DNA of 64,000 nt from assembly GCF_003943615.1 (NCBI RefSeq), contig NZ_RJPZ01000008.1:23808-87807 (forward strand). The letters are read 5' to 3'. Source of the DNA: Streptococcus australis (lineage in GTDB: Bacteria > Bacillota > Bacilli > Lactobacillales > Streptococcaceae). Both the position numbers and the translations under genes were made by a program. The notes under the pieces are model-generated. The model ran no database searches, was not told the origin of the DNA, and was given only the letters and a program-made list of their open reading frames with translations. Positions 1-6,774 of the stretch are shown piece by piece; the first letter of the stretch is position 1, and each line of letters begins with the position of its first letter.

Positions 1-1
1 A

Positions 2-217
2 ACGAGTGCTGTTTTATTAGATGGAGACGAATCTGCGGGAACTGTTTCATCAGAACGTGGTGAAGCTTCAGTAGAATCGAGCCAGGATACTGGTGGAGGA
101 TATTATGAACCTTCCTATGTTCCAGAAACTACTGTAAGCTCAGAAGCAATTACACAATACCAACCGACAGTGACTCCTTCTACGGATACAACAGTAGCCG
201 GTGCTGGAGGAAACTAA
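2..217 (+). CDS. C-terminal tail of a probable LCP (LytR-CpsA-Psr) family protein, partial
   Basis: An open frame enters from the left edge and stops at TAA 215-217. The 71 visible residues are low complexity, rich in Ser, Thr, Glu and Gly, with no catalytic motif. Such extracellular tails are common at the end of streptococcal LCP proteins (BrpA/LytR), which transfer wall glycopolymers to peptidoglycan. The assignment comes from gene order: in streptococci an LCP gene often precedes the small reverse gene, HIT and ecsAB seen here. The sequence itself shows only a disordered secreted-type tail, so the family call is an inference. Confidence 0.5.
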   Translation, partial: TSAVLLDGDESAGTVSSERGEASVESSQDTGGGYYEPSYVPETTVSSEAITQYQPTVTPSTDTTVAGAGGN

Positions 218-240
218 ATCATTTCTCTTCTAATAATAAA

Positions 241-274
241 AAGGTTTTGAGACGACTGTCTCAAAACCTTTTTT
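241..274. terminator. Bidirectional intrinsic terminator
   Basis: A 13-bp perfect stem (241-253 with 258-270), a 4-nt loop GACT and a T run on the right; an A run on the left makes it work on the reverse strand too. It lies between two convergent genes. Confidence 0.9.
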
Positions 275-276
275 GC

Positions 277-570
277 TTATTCGTGATTCGATTTCTCAGA
301 CCAAATAGTTTGGATTTGTTCTACAGAAGCATTGGCTTGCTGAGAGAAGACCCTTGCTTTATAGGAAAAGTCTTCCAGTAATTGATTTAAAAGAACTCTT
401 TGCTCTTGGATGATTTCAATATTTTTTTTGATGTTAGAAAGGTTTGATTGGATTCCTTCGGTTAGTTGTTTGGTTTCACTGAATTCATTTTTCAGAGGTT
501 CGCGATTTTTAACCAGTTGATAGCTGATGGTTGCTCCAGTCGCAAACCAAAATAGATCTCTTAATTTCAT
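277..570 (-). CDS. Small predicted coiled-coil protein, function unknown
   Basis: A 97-residue protein. Residues about 6-20 form a short hydrophobic N-terminal stretch that could be a membrane anchor; residues about 30-80 are charged and heptad-like, suggesting a coiled coil. There is no enzymatic motif. It lies 13 nt downstream of the HIT gene on the same strand, so the two are probably cotranscribed. The same small gene next to HIT is recalled from other streptococci. Function is unknown to me. Confidence 0.75.
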   Translation of the reverse strand: MKLRDLFWFATGATISYQLVKNREPLKNEFSETKQLTEGIQSNLSNIKKNIEIIQEQRVLLNQLLEDFSYKARVFSQQANASVEQIQTIWSEKSNHE

Positions 571-583
571 AGTAAGCTCCTTT

Positions 584-997
584 TTAATGGTTTGAGATAT
601 CCTTGGCTAATTGGGCAAGGCGATCAAAATCAGGTTCATGGGCAATGAAGTCAATTTTTAAGTCGTCATCTTGAGAGTAGCGCGGAAGAATATGGACATG
701 GGTGTGGAAGACAGATTGTCCTGCGATTTCTTCCATATTGCTAATGATGTTCATCCCTTGAGGCTGCGTAGCATTCTCCACTTTTTTGGTCACTGTTGAA
801 ACGACGTTAAAGAGATCAGCCGTTTCATCTGGCGTCATTTCCAACAGATTGCGGGCATGTTTTTTTGGAATCACAAGGGTATGGCCTGGAGTGACCTGAG
901 AAATATCTAAAAAAGCAAGAAACTGGTCATCTTCGTAGACCTTAGAAGCAGGAATGTCTCCAGAAACAATCTTACAAAAAATACAATCTGAAACCAT
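584..997 (-). CDS. HIT family hydrolase (histidine triad nucleotide-binding protein)
   Basis: A 137-residue protein of the Hint type, a purine nucleoside phosphoramidase or nucleotide hydrolase acting in the cytoplasm. The signature HTHVHILPR sits at about residues 98-106 and carries the catalytic histidine triad. An N-terminal C-x2-C (residues 5-8) resembles the zinc site of Hint proteins. Length is normal for the family. It is divergent from ecsA with a 67-nt spacer, an arrangement seen in many Firmicutes. The physiological substrate is not known from sequence. Confidence 0.93.
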   Translation of the reverse strand: MVSDCIFCKIVSGDIPASKVYEDDQFLAFLDISQVTPGHTLVIPKKHARNLLEMTPDETADLFNVVSTVTKKVENATQPQGMNIISNMEEIAGQSVFHTHVHILPRYSQDDDLKIDFIAHEPDFDRLAQLAKDISNH

Positions 998-1026
998 AAA
1001 TATACCTCAATTTAGCTAGATTTTGT

Positions 1027-1046
1027 TATAATATAAGAACATTATA
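1027..1046. promoter_or_regulatory. Divergent -10 elements for HIT and ecsA
   Basis: Forward strand: extended -10 TGT-TATAAT (TATAAT 1027-1032) before ecsA. Reverse strand: TGG-TATAAT (complement of 1041-1046) before the HIT gene. Neither has a clear -35, which fits extended -10 promoters. Confidence 0.6.
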
Positions 1047-1064
1047 CCAGAAAGATAGAAAAAT

Positions 1065-1796
1065 ATGTTAGAAACAAAAAACCTGACAGGAGGCTATGTC
1101 AATATCCCTGTCTTAAAAGATGTTAGTTTTGAGGTTGGCGATGGTCAATTGATTGGATTGATTGGCTTGAATGGAGCAGGAAAGTCAACGACCATTAATG
1201 AAATTATAGGTCTCCTGCGTCCTTATGCTGGTGAAATCCGGATTGATGGCTTGACTCTAGTGGCTTCTCCAAGTGCTTATCGCAAAAAAATTGGTTATAT
1301 CCCAGAAACCCCTAGCCTTTATGAAGAGTTAACCTTACGTGAGCATATTGAGACAGTAGCTATGGCCTATGATTTGGATCAAGAAGCTGTTTTTGCGCGG
1401 GTGACTCCTCTCCTGAAGCAATTTCGACTAGAGGAAAAATTGGATTGGTTTCCTGTCCATTTTTCTAAGGGGATGAAACAAAAGGTCATGATCATTTGTG
1501 CCTTTGCTGTTGATCCAAGTTTGTTTATTGTGGATGAGCCCTTTTTAGGCTTAGATCCAGTTGCAATCTCAGATTTAATTCAACTATTGAATGCAGAGAA
1601 AGAAAAAGGAAAATCTATTTTAATGAGTACCCATGTTCTGGATTCTGCTGAAAAAATGTGTGATGCCTTTGTCATCCTCCATAAGGGACAGGTCCGTGCC
1701 CAGGGGACTTTAGAGGAATTGCGAAAAGAGTTTGGAATGGCAGATGCGGATTTGAATGAGATTTACCTTGCACTAACAAAAGAGGCTGACCGATGA
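1065..1796 (+). CDS. ecsA: ABC transporter ATP-binding protein EcsA
   Basis: A 243-residue ATPase. Walker A GLNGAGKST is near residues 35-43, a signature-like SKGMKQK near 135, and Walker B with catalytic Glu in FIVDEPFLGLDP; the switch His is in STHVLD. It overlaps the following permease by 4 nt (ATGA), so the two form one unit. Bacillus EcsAB affects secretion, competence and membrane protease activity; the substrate is uncertain. The pairing with a long unusual permease and the position next to HIT support Ecs over other ABC2-type exporters. Confidence 0.88.
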   Translation: MLETKNLTGGYVNIPVLKDVSFEVGDGQLIGLIGLNGAGKSTTINEIIGLLRPYAGEIRIDGLTLVASPSAYRKKIGYIPETPSLYEELTLREHIETVAMAYDLDQEAVFARVTPLLKQFRLEEKLDWFPVHFSKGMKQKVMIICAFAVDPSLFIVDEPFLGLDPVAISDLIQLLNAEKEKGKSILMSTHVLDSAEKMCDAFVILHKGQVRAQGTLEELRKEFGMADADLNEIYLALTKEADR

Positions 1797-2848
1797 TAGA
1801 AGTACTAAAAAAGAGGAAAGCGAGCTTTCGCAATCAGTGTTTGAAATATTCCCGCTATGTGTTTAATGATCACTTTGTTCTCTTTCTCTTGATTTTTCTA
1901 GGTTTTTTAGCAGTTCAGTACAGCCAATTTTTGCGCTCTTTACCAGAAGATAAGAGCCTTCTCCTCCTTGTACTTACCCTAGCTCCCTTTCTCCTGCTTC
2001 CTGTTGGTTCAATCGCAACCTATGTTGAGAAGCCAGATATGATTTTCCTCCTAGTAAAAGAAGAGGAATTGAAGGGCTATTTGAAACAACAAACCTTACG
2101 AGCGACTATTTTCTGGGGAATTGTGCAAACCTTTGTGCTTGTCCTGTTTGTCCCTTTGGCTCTGGCTTTAGGACTGTCTCTTTCCATTGTAGGGGTTTAT
2201 TTGGTTGCTCTCTTTCTCTTGAAAGTTCTTGTTTTTCAAGGGAAGGGGAAAAGATTCTATAACCAGGCGGGTCTTGATTGGAAGCGAATCGTAGAGCTTG
2301 AAAATCTGAGAAAGCAAAGCATTCTAAGGTTTTTTGCCCTTTTTACAACAGTAAAAGGAATGACTAATAGCGTAAAACGGCGGGCTTATTTAGACAAGCT
2401 GACAAAAATGGTTCCGAAAGTCAGCGACAAGACCTGGAACAACTTGTATCTCCGTTCTTATCTCAGAAATGGGGATCTGTTTTCCATGAGTCTACGGCTA
2501 TTAGGACTATCAATAGCTGTCTTTCTCTTCATCCCGCAAACACTAGTAGCAGTGGCTGTCACTGGACTCTTGAATTATTTACTTGTTTTTCAATTGCTTG
2601 GACTCTACAAGGCCTTTGACTATCAATATTTAACGCGACTTTTCCCCTTGGAAATTCGTGCTAAAACACGAGGGCTTCTTCAAACAGTTCAATCGGTGAC
2701 TTTATTTGTGGTTCTCGTCGAAGGAGGCCTAGGATTGGTGGTCTTTGAAGACAAACTTCTGGTCTTGGCCTTGCTAGCTTTCACAGCCTTTTTAGCCCAT
2801 GTTTATGCACCTTTCAAGGTGAGACGATTAGTTGACGAAACGCCTTAA
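1793..2848 (+). CDS. ecsB: ABC transporter permease EcsB
   Basis: A 351-residue integral membrane protein with several hydrophobic segments (about 28-46, 59-77, 105-150, 235-280, 300-340) and a basic cytoplasmic loop at about 155-215. No catalytic motif. It is translationally coupled to ecsA through the 4-nt overlap. Length and topology fit the EcsB family, the membrane partner of EcsA. The transported molecule is not deducible from sequence. Confidence 0.82.
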   Translation: MIEVLKKRKASFRNQCLKYSRYVFNDHFVLFLLIFLGFLAVQYSQFLRSLPEDKSLLLLVLTLAPFLLLPVGSIATYVEKPDMIFLLVKEEELKGYLKQQTLRATIFWGIVQTFVLVLFVPLALALGLSLSIVGVYLVALFLLKVLVFQGKGKRFYNQAGLDWKRIVELENLRKQSILRFFALFTTVKGMTNSVKRRAYLDKLTKMVPKVSDKTWNNLYLRSYLRNGDLFSMSLRLLGLSIAVFLFIPQTLVAVAVTGLLNYLLVFQLLGLYKAFDYQYLTRLFPLEIRAKTRGLLQTVQSVTLFVVLVEGGLGLVVFEDKLLVLALLAFTAFLAHVYAPFKVRRLVDETP

Positions 2849-2888
2849 AATTAGTAAAATAGATGGGAAACTTTTTACGGAGGAATAG

Positions 2889-3683
2889 ATGGACTCGAAC
2901 GAAAAAGAGCTAACGTTGACCCCAATTGCTGGTAAAAGCGGGAAAGCCTTTATGGGGACTTATCCGGATGGGGGGAAAGTATTTGTCAAAATGAATACAA
3001 CTCCAATATTAGCGGGGCTAGCTAAAGAACAAATTGCTCCACAACTCTTATGGAGCCGACGCTTACCTGACGGAAATGTGATGAGCGCACAAGAATGGTT
3101 AAATGGAGAAATTTTAACTCCAAATGGGATGGGGAAAAAGCAAGTGGTTCATATCCTGACTCGTTTGCACCGTTCACGCCCCTTGATGACACAATTGAGA
3201 AAATTGGGCTACACGGCTGAATCTCCGCTGGATTTATTGAATTCTCTGAGCAGTCAATTGCCAATTGCTTTGCGTCAAAACAATTATTTGCAATCAGTGT
3301 TAAAGAGTTTACGACAAACTGTTCCAGCTTTTCGAGAAGATTATGCGACCATTGTTCATGGAGATGTACGCCACAGTAACTGGATTGAAACGGACAGTGG
3401 ATTCATCTACTTGGTTGATTGGGATTCTGTCCGCTTGACAGATCGGATGATGGATGTTGCTCATGTTTTAAGTCACTACATTCCAGATTCTCAGTGGCAG
3501 GACTGGTTGGTCTATTATGGCTATAAGTACAACGAAACAGTATTTGGTAAATTGTACTGGTTTGGTCAATACTCTTTCCTTTGTCAGATTGTGAAATACT
3601 ATGAAAATAATGATTTAGAAAATGTTAACCGGGAAATCTATGCCTTGCGTAATTTCCGGTCAAAATATGGGAAAGAAGCATGA
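2889..3683 (+). CDS. ccrZ: Cell cycle regulator CcrZ (aminoglycoside phosphotransferase/choline kinase fold)
   Basis: A 264-residue protein with a kinase-like fold. The Brenner-type motif HGDVRHSNW is at about residues 157-165 and the metal-binding VDWD at about 176-179. It starts 9 nt after a good GGAGGA site and overlaps trmB by 4 nt. In pneumococcus the equivalent gene before trmB is CcrZ, a cytoplasmic protein recruited by FtsZ that activates DnaA-dependent replication initiation; related kinases phosphorylate ribose-type substrates. Position, length and motif agree. Confidence 0.87.
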   Translation: MDSNEKELTLTPIAGKSGKAFMGTYPDGGKVFVKMNTTPILAGLAKEQIAPQLLWSRRLPDGNVMSAQEWLNGEILTPNGMGKKQVVHILTRLHRSRPLMTQLRKLGYTAESPLDLLNSLSSQLPIALRQNNYLQSVLKSLRQTVPAFREDYATIVHGDVRHSNWIETDSGFIYLVDWDSVRLTDRMMDVAHVLSHYIPDSQWQDWLVYYGYKYNETVFGKLYWFGQYSFLCQIVKYYENNDLENVNREIYALRNFRSKYGKEA

Positions 3684-4315
3684 GAGTTAGAAACCGCAAA
3701 GGTGCAACTGAATTATTAGAAGCCAATCCGCAATATGTTGTTTTGAAACCAGAAGAAGCCAAAGGGAAGTGGCATGAGATTTTTGGAAATGACCATCCGA
3801 TTCATATTGAAGTGGGAAGCGGTAAAGGAGCCTTTATCACTGGAATGGCCAAACAAAATCCAACTATCAACTATATTGGGATTGATATTCAAAAATCGGT
3901 ATTAAGCTACGCTTTGGACAAGGTGTTAGAAGCCGATGTTCCGAATATCAAGCTGCTTTGGGTAGATGGAGATAGCCTTACCAATTATTTTGAAGATGGC
4001 GAGATTGATCAATTGTATCTCAACTTCTCGGATCCTTGGCCCAAGAAACGTCATGAAAAACGTCGCTTAACTTATAAGAGTTTCTTAGATACCTTCAAAC
4101 AGATTTTGCCAGAGCATGGGGAAATTCATTTTAAGACGGACAATCGAGAACTCTTTGAATATAGCTTGGTGAGTTTTTCTCAATACGGAATGACTTTAAA
4201 GGGTGTCTGGTTAGATCTTCATGCGAGTGATTTTGAGGGCAATGTCATGACCGAATATGAAAAGAAATTCTCCAGTAAGGGTCAGGTCATTTATCGAGTT
4301 GAAGCACAATTTTAA
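3680..4315 (+). CDS. trmB: tRNA (guanine-N7)-methyltransferase TrmB
   Basis: A 211-residue Rossmann-fold methyltransferase that makes m7G46 in tRNA variable loops from S-adenosylmethionine. The SAM-binding motif EVGSGKGAF is at about residues 46-54; the family signature [12 protein letters not shown], which contacts substrate, is at about 118-129. Length is normal. It overlaps ccrZ by 4 nt and is followed by a short terminator, so it ends the ecsAB-ccrZ-trmB run. Confidence 0.95.
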   Translation: MRVRNRKGATELLEANPQYVVLKPEEAKGKWHEIFGNDHPIHIEVGSGKGAFITGMAKQNPTINYIGIDIQKSVLSYALDKVLEADVPNIKLLWVDGDSLTNYFEDGEIDQLYLNFSDPWPKKRHEKRRLTYKSFLDTFKQILPEHGEIHFKTDNRELFEYSLVSFSQYGMTLKGVWLDLHASDFEGNVMTEYEKKFSSKGQVIYRVEAQF

Positions 4316-4334
4316 AGTCTAGATAAAGATTTAC

Positions 4335-4358
4335 GCCTCCTGAAAAGGAGGTTTTTTT
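4335..4358 (+). terminator. Intrinsic terminator after trmB
   Basis: Short G+C stem CCTCC (4336-4340) with GGAGG (4347-4351), followed by seven T. The stem is only 5-6 bp, so termination may be partial. Confidence 0.6.
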
Positions 4359-4398
4359 CTTTTTGGTGATAGCTGTGTGAATGAGGAAGTCGAAATTC

Positions 4399-4427
4399 TT
4401 GCATTTCGACGGAACTTGTGCTACAAT
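4399..4427 (+). promoter_or_regulatory. Sigma-A promoter of the rimP-nusA-infB operon
   Basis: TTGCAT (4399-4404), 17-nt spacer, extended -10 TGC-TACAAT (TACAAT 4422-4427). Expected transcript start near 4434. This puts any rimP start codon upstream of about 4434 outside the mRNA. Confidence 0.85.
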
Positions 4428-4448
4428 GTTTAAAATGAATAGAAAAGG

Positions 4449-4474
4449 AGAGGCGAAGACATATCTTCGCCTCT
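4449..4474 (+). promoter_or_regulatory. Leader hairpin of the rimP operon
   Basis: Perfect 11-bp stem AGAGGCGAAGA with TCTTCGCCTCT and a 4-nt loop, 15 nt into the predicted transcript and 7 nt before the GAGGAGG ribosome site. No T run follows, so it is not a simple terminator. It could stabilise the 5' end, serve RNase processing, or be a control site. Confidence 0.65.
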
Positions 4475-4479
4475 TATCT

Positions 4480-4968
4480 GTGAGGAGGTGTTGTCCTATC
4501 GCAACAATTGTTGAATTAGTAACAGAAATTCTTCAACCAGCTATCCAAGCTCCATTTGAACTAGTGGATGTTGAATATGGAAAGATAGGAGGAGATTATG
4601 TTCTAAGTATCTTTGTTGATAAGCCAGGTGGTATTACCCTGAATGATACAGCAGATTTAACAGAAGTGATTAGTCCTCTGTTGGATCAGATTCAACCAGA
4701 TCCATTCCCAGAACAGTATTTCCTAGAAGTGACGAGTCCTGGTTTGGAGCGTCCTTTAAAAACCAAAGATGCTGTGGAAAAAGCTCTGGGTCAATATATC
4801 CATGTTAGCCTGTACAAGGCAGTGGACAAACAAAAGGTTATTGAAGGAACACTCGTCAAGTTCGAAGATGACCAATTGACCATGGAATACATGGACAAAA
4901 CCAGAAAGAAAACCATTGAAATCCCCTATAGTCTTGTATCGAAAGCAAGATTAGCTGTCAAATTATAG
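4480..4968 (+). CDS. rimP: Ribosome maturation factor RimP
   Basis: RimP helps assemble the 30S subunit. The core region from about FELVDVEYG through the C-terminal KARLAVKL is full length and typical. The start is uncertain. Upstream in-frame ATGs at 4381 and 4426 lie before or inside the promoter, and 4435 would be leaderless. The first canonical in-frame start on the mRNA is GTG 4480 (162 residues), but it has no ribosome site and the strong GAGGAGG at 4482-4488 lies inside it. That site is ideally spaced for ATC 4498, giving IATIVELV, which matches where relatives begin. I list the GTG; the ATC is discussed as a finding. Confidence 0.9.
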   Translation: MRRCCPIATIVELVTEILQPAIQAPFELVDVEYGKIGGDYVLSIFVDKPGGITLNDTADLTEVISPLLDQIQPDPFPEQYFLEVTSPGLERPLKTKDAVEKALGQYIHVSLYKAVDKQKVIEGTLVKFEDDQLTMEYMDKTRKKTIEIPYSLVSKARLAVKL

Positions 4969-4984
4969 CAGAAAAGAAAGGAAG

Positions 4985-5004
4985 GCTCTTAGTAGCCTAA
5001 GAGC
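4985..5004 (+). promoter_or_regulatory. Hairpin between the nusA ribosome site and its start codon
   Basis: Perfect 8-bp stem GCTCTTAG / CTAAGAGC with a 4-nt loop TAGC. The purine-rich AAAGGAAGG Shine-Dalgarno site lies just before it (4977-4985) and ATG 5014 lies 9 nt after. Folding would bring the site to a normal distance from the start. Confidence 0.6.
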
Positions 5005-5013
5005 AAGAAAAGA

Positions 5014-6159
5014 ATGAGTAAAGAAATGCTAGATGCTTTTCGCATCTTGGAAGAAGACAAAGGAATCAAAAAAGAAGATATCATTGAAGCTGTCACAGAA
5101 TCATTGCGTTCAGCTTACCGGAGACGGTATGGCCAAGCAGAGAGTGCCGCTATCGAGTTTAATGAAAAGACTGGTGACTTCCGCGTTTATACCGTTCGTG
5201 AAGTAGTAGACGAAGTGTTTGATAGTCGGTTAGAAATTAGTTTGAAAGATGCTCTTGCGATTAGCTCTGCTTATGAATTGGGAGATAAAATCAAATTTGA
5301 AGAAGCTCCTGCTGAGTTTGGCCGTGTCGCAGCGCAATCTGCCAAACAAACCATCATGGAAAAAATGCGCAAGCAAACTCGTGCGATTACCTATAACACT
5401 TATAAAGAGCATGAAAATGAAATTATGAGTGGAACCGTTGAACGTTTTGATAATCGCTTTATCTATGTAAATTTAGGGTCTATCGAAGCTCAATTGTCTA
5501 AACAAGATCAAATCCCTGGTGAGGTCTTCCAATCTCATGATCGCATCGAAGTATTTGTCTACAAAGTAGAAGACAATCCTCGTGGGGTGAACGTATTCGT
5601 AAGCCGTAGTCATCCAGAAATGATCAAACGTTTAATGGAGCAAGAAATTCCGGAAGTTTACGATGGAACGGTTGAAATCATGAGCGTAGCGCGTGAAGCT
5701 GGCGACCGGACCAAAGTTGCTGTTCGTAGCCATAATCCAAACGTGGATGCGATTGGAACCATCGTTGGTCGTGGTGGATCTAACATCAAAAAGATTACTA
5801 GCAAGTTCCACCCAGCTCGTTACGATCAGAAATTGGATCGTATGGTTCCAACAGAAGAAAATATTGATGTCATTGAGTGGGTTCCAGATCCAGCAGAATT
5901 TATCTACAATGCCATTGCTCCTGCTGAGGTCGATCAAGTTATCTTTGACGAAGAAGACAGCAAGCATGCCCTTGTGGTAGTGCCAGACAGCAAACTATCT
6001 CTTGCTATTGGTCGTCGTGGTCAAAACGTGCGCTTGGCGGCTCACTTAACTGGCTACCGGATTGATATTAAATCAGCTAGTGAGTACGAAGAAATGGAAG
6101 CAAGTCAAGAGCCTGCTTTTGAAGAAGTAGAAAGTGATTTTGATTCTGTAGACGAATAG
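5014..6159 (+). CDS. nusA: Transcription termination/antitermination factor NusA
   Basis: A 381-residue NusA of the short Gram-positive form. The N-terminal RNA polymerase-binding domain covers about 1-125, S1 about 135-200, and the two KH domains about 230-345, with GRGGSNIKK and GRRGQNVR as the KH loops. An acidic tail ends the protein; the acidic repeat domains of E. coli NusA are absent, as usual in Firmicutes. NusA modulates pausing, hairpin-dependent termination and rRNA antitermination. It is the second gene of the rimP operon. Confidence 0.97.
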   Translation: MSKEMLDAFRILEEDKGIKKEDIIEAVTESLRSAYRRRYGQAESAAIEFNEKTGDFRVYTVREVVDEVFDSRLEISLKDALAISSAYELGDKIKFEEAPAEFGRVAAQSAKQTIMEKMRKQTRAITYNTYKEHENEIMSGTVERFDNRFIYVNLGSIEAQLSKQDQIPGEVFQSHDRIEVFVYKVEDNPRGVNVFVSRSHPEMIKRLMEQEIPEVYDGTVEIMSVAREAGDRTKVAVRSHNPNVDAIGTIVGRGGSNIKKITSKFHPARYDQKLDRMVPTEENIDVIEWVPDPAEFIYNAIAPAEVDQVIFDEEDSKHALVVVPDSKLSLAIGRRGQNVRLAAHLTGYRIDIKSASEYEEMEASQEPAFEEVESDFDSVDE

Positions 6160-6169
6160 GGAGGGAATC

Positions 6170-6466
6170 ATGGTAAAAACAAGAAAAATCCCTTTACGCA
6201 AGTCTGTTGTTTCAAATGAGGTCATCGATAAACGAGATCTCTTGCGAATCGTAAAAAATAAAGAAGGTCAAGTTTTTATCGATCCGACTGGGAAAGCAAA
6301 TGGTCGTGGTGCTTATATCAAACTGGATAATGAGGAAGCACTTCAAGCTAAAAAGAAGAAAGTCTTCAATCGCAGCTTTAGCATGGAAGTGGATGAAGCT
6401 TTTTACGACGAATTGATTGCTTATGTGGATCATAAGGTGAAGAGAAGAGAGTTAGGCCTTGAATAA
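6170..6466 (+). CDS. rnpM: RnpM (YlxR), RNase P modulator
   Basis: A 98-residue basic protein of the YlxR family with the conserved RKIPLRK and GRGAYI segments (about 5-11 and 46-51). In Bacillus YlxR/RnpM binds RNase P RNA and modulates its activity. It follows nusA by 10 nt and overlaps ylxQ by 8 nt. The RNase P RNA gene itself is in this window at 40685. Confidence 0.9.
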   Translation: MVKTRKIPLRKSVVSNEVIDKRDLLRIVKNKEGQVFIDPTGKANGRGAYIKLDNEEALQAKKKKVFNRSFSMEVDEAFYDELIAYVDHKVKRRELGLE

Positions 6467-6758
6467 GCAAAAAGTCAGTAATTTATTGGGATTGGCTCAG
6501 CGAGCAGGGAAAATTATCTCAGGAGAAGAGTTGGTTATCAAGTCTGTTCAAGAAGGAAAGGCCCGTTTGGTCTTTCTGGCAGAAGATGCAGCTTCCAATC
6601 TTACCAAAAAAATCACAGATAAATGCCACTATTATGGCGTTCCGGTATTAACCGTGTTTTCAACACTAGAATTAAGCACTGCCATTGGTCGCTCACGAAA
6701 GGTTGCGGCCGTGACAGATGCTGGATTTTCAAAGAAAATGAGGTCTCTTATGGAATAG
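6459..6758 (+). CDS. ylxQ: L7Ae family ribosomal protein YlxQ
   Basis: A 99-residue L7Ae/L30e fold protein that in relatives binds kink-turn RNA. The N-terminal [17 protein letters not shown] (about 8-24) is the family signature. The start is TTG 6459, inside the end of rnpM, with GAGAGTTAGG before it, so translation is probably coupled. It is a normal member of the nusA-infB operon in Firmicutes. Confidence 0.9.
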   Translation: MNKQKVSNLLGLAQRAGKIISGEELVIKSVQEGKARLVFLAEDAASNLTKKITDKCHYYGVPVLTVFSTLELSTAIGRSRKVAAVTDAGFSKKMRSLME

Positions 6759-6774
6759 AAGAGGAGGACAGCAA

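Noticed and set aside
4381..4440. ATG 4381 as the rimP start
   Set aside because: It lies upstream of the -35 box, so it is not on the transcript made by the strong promoter.
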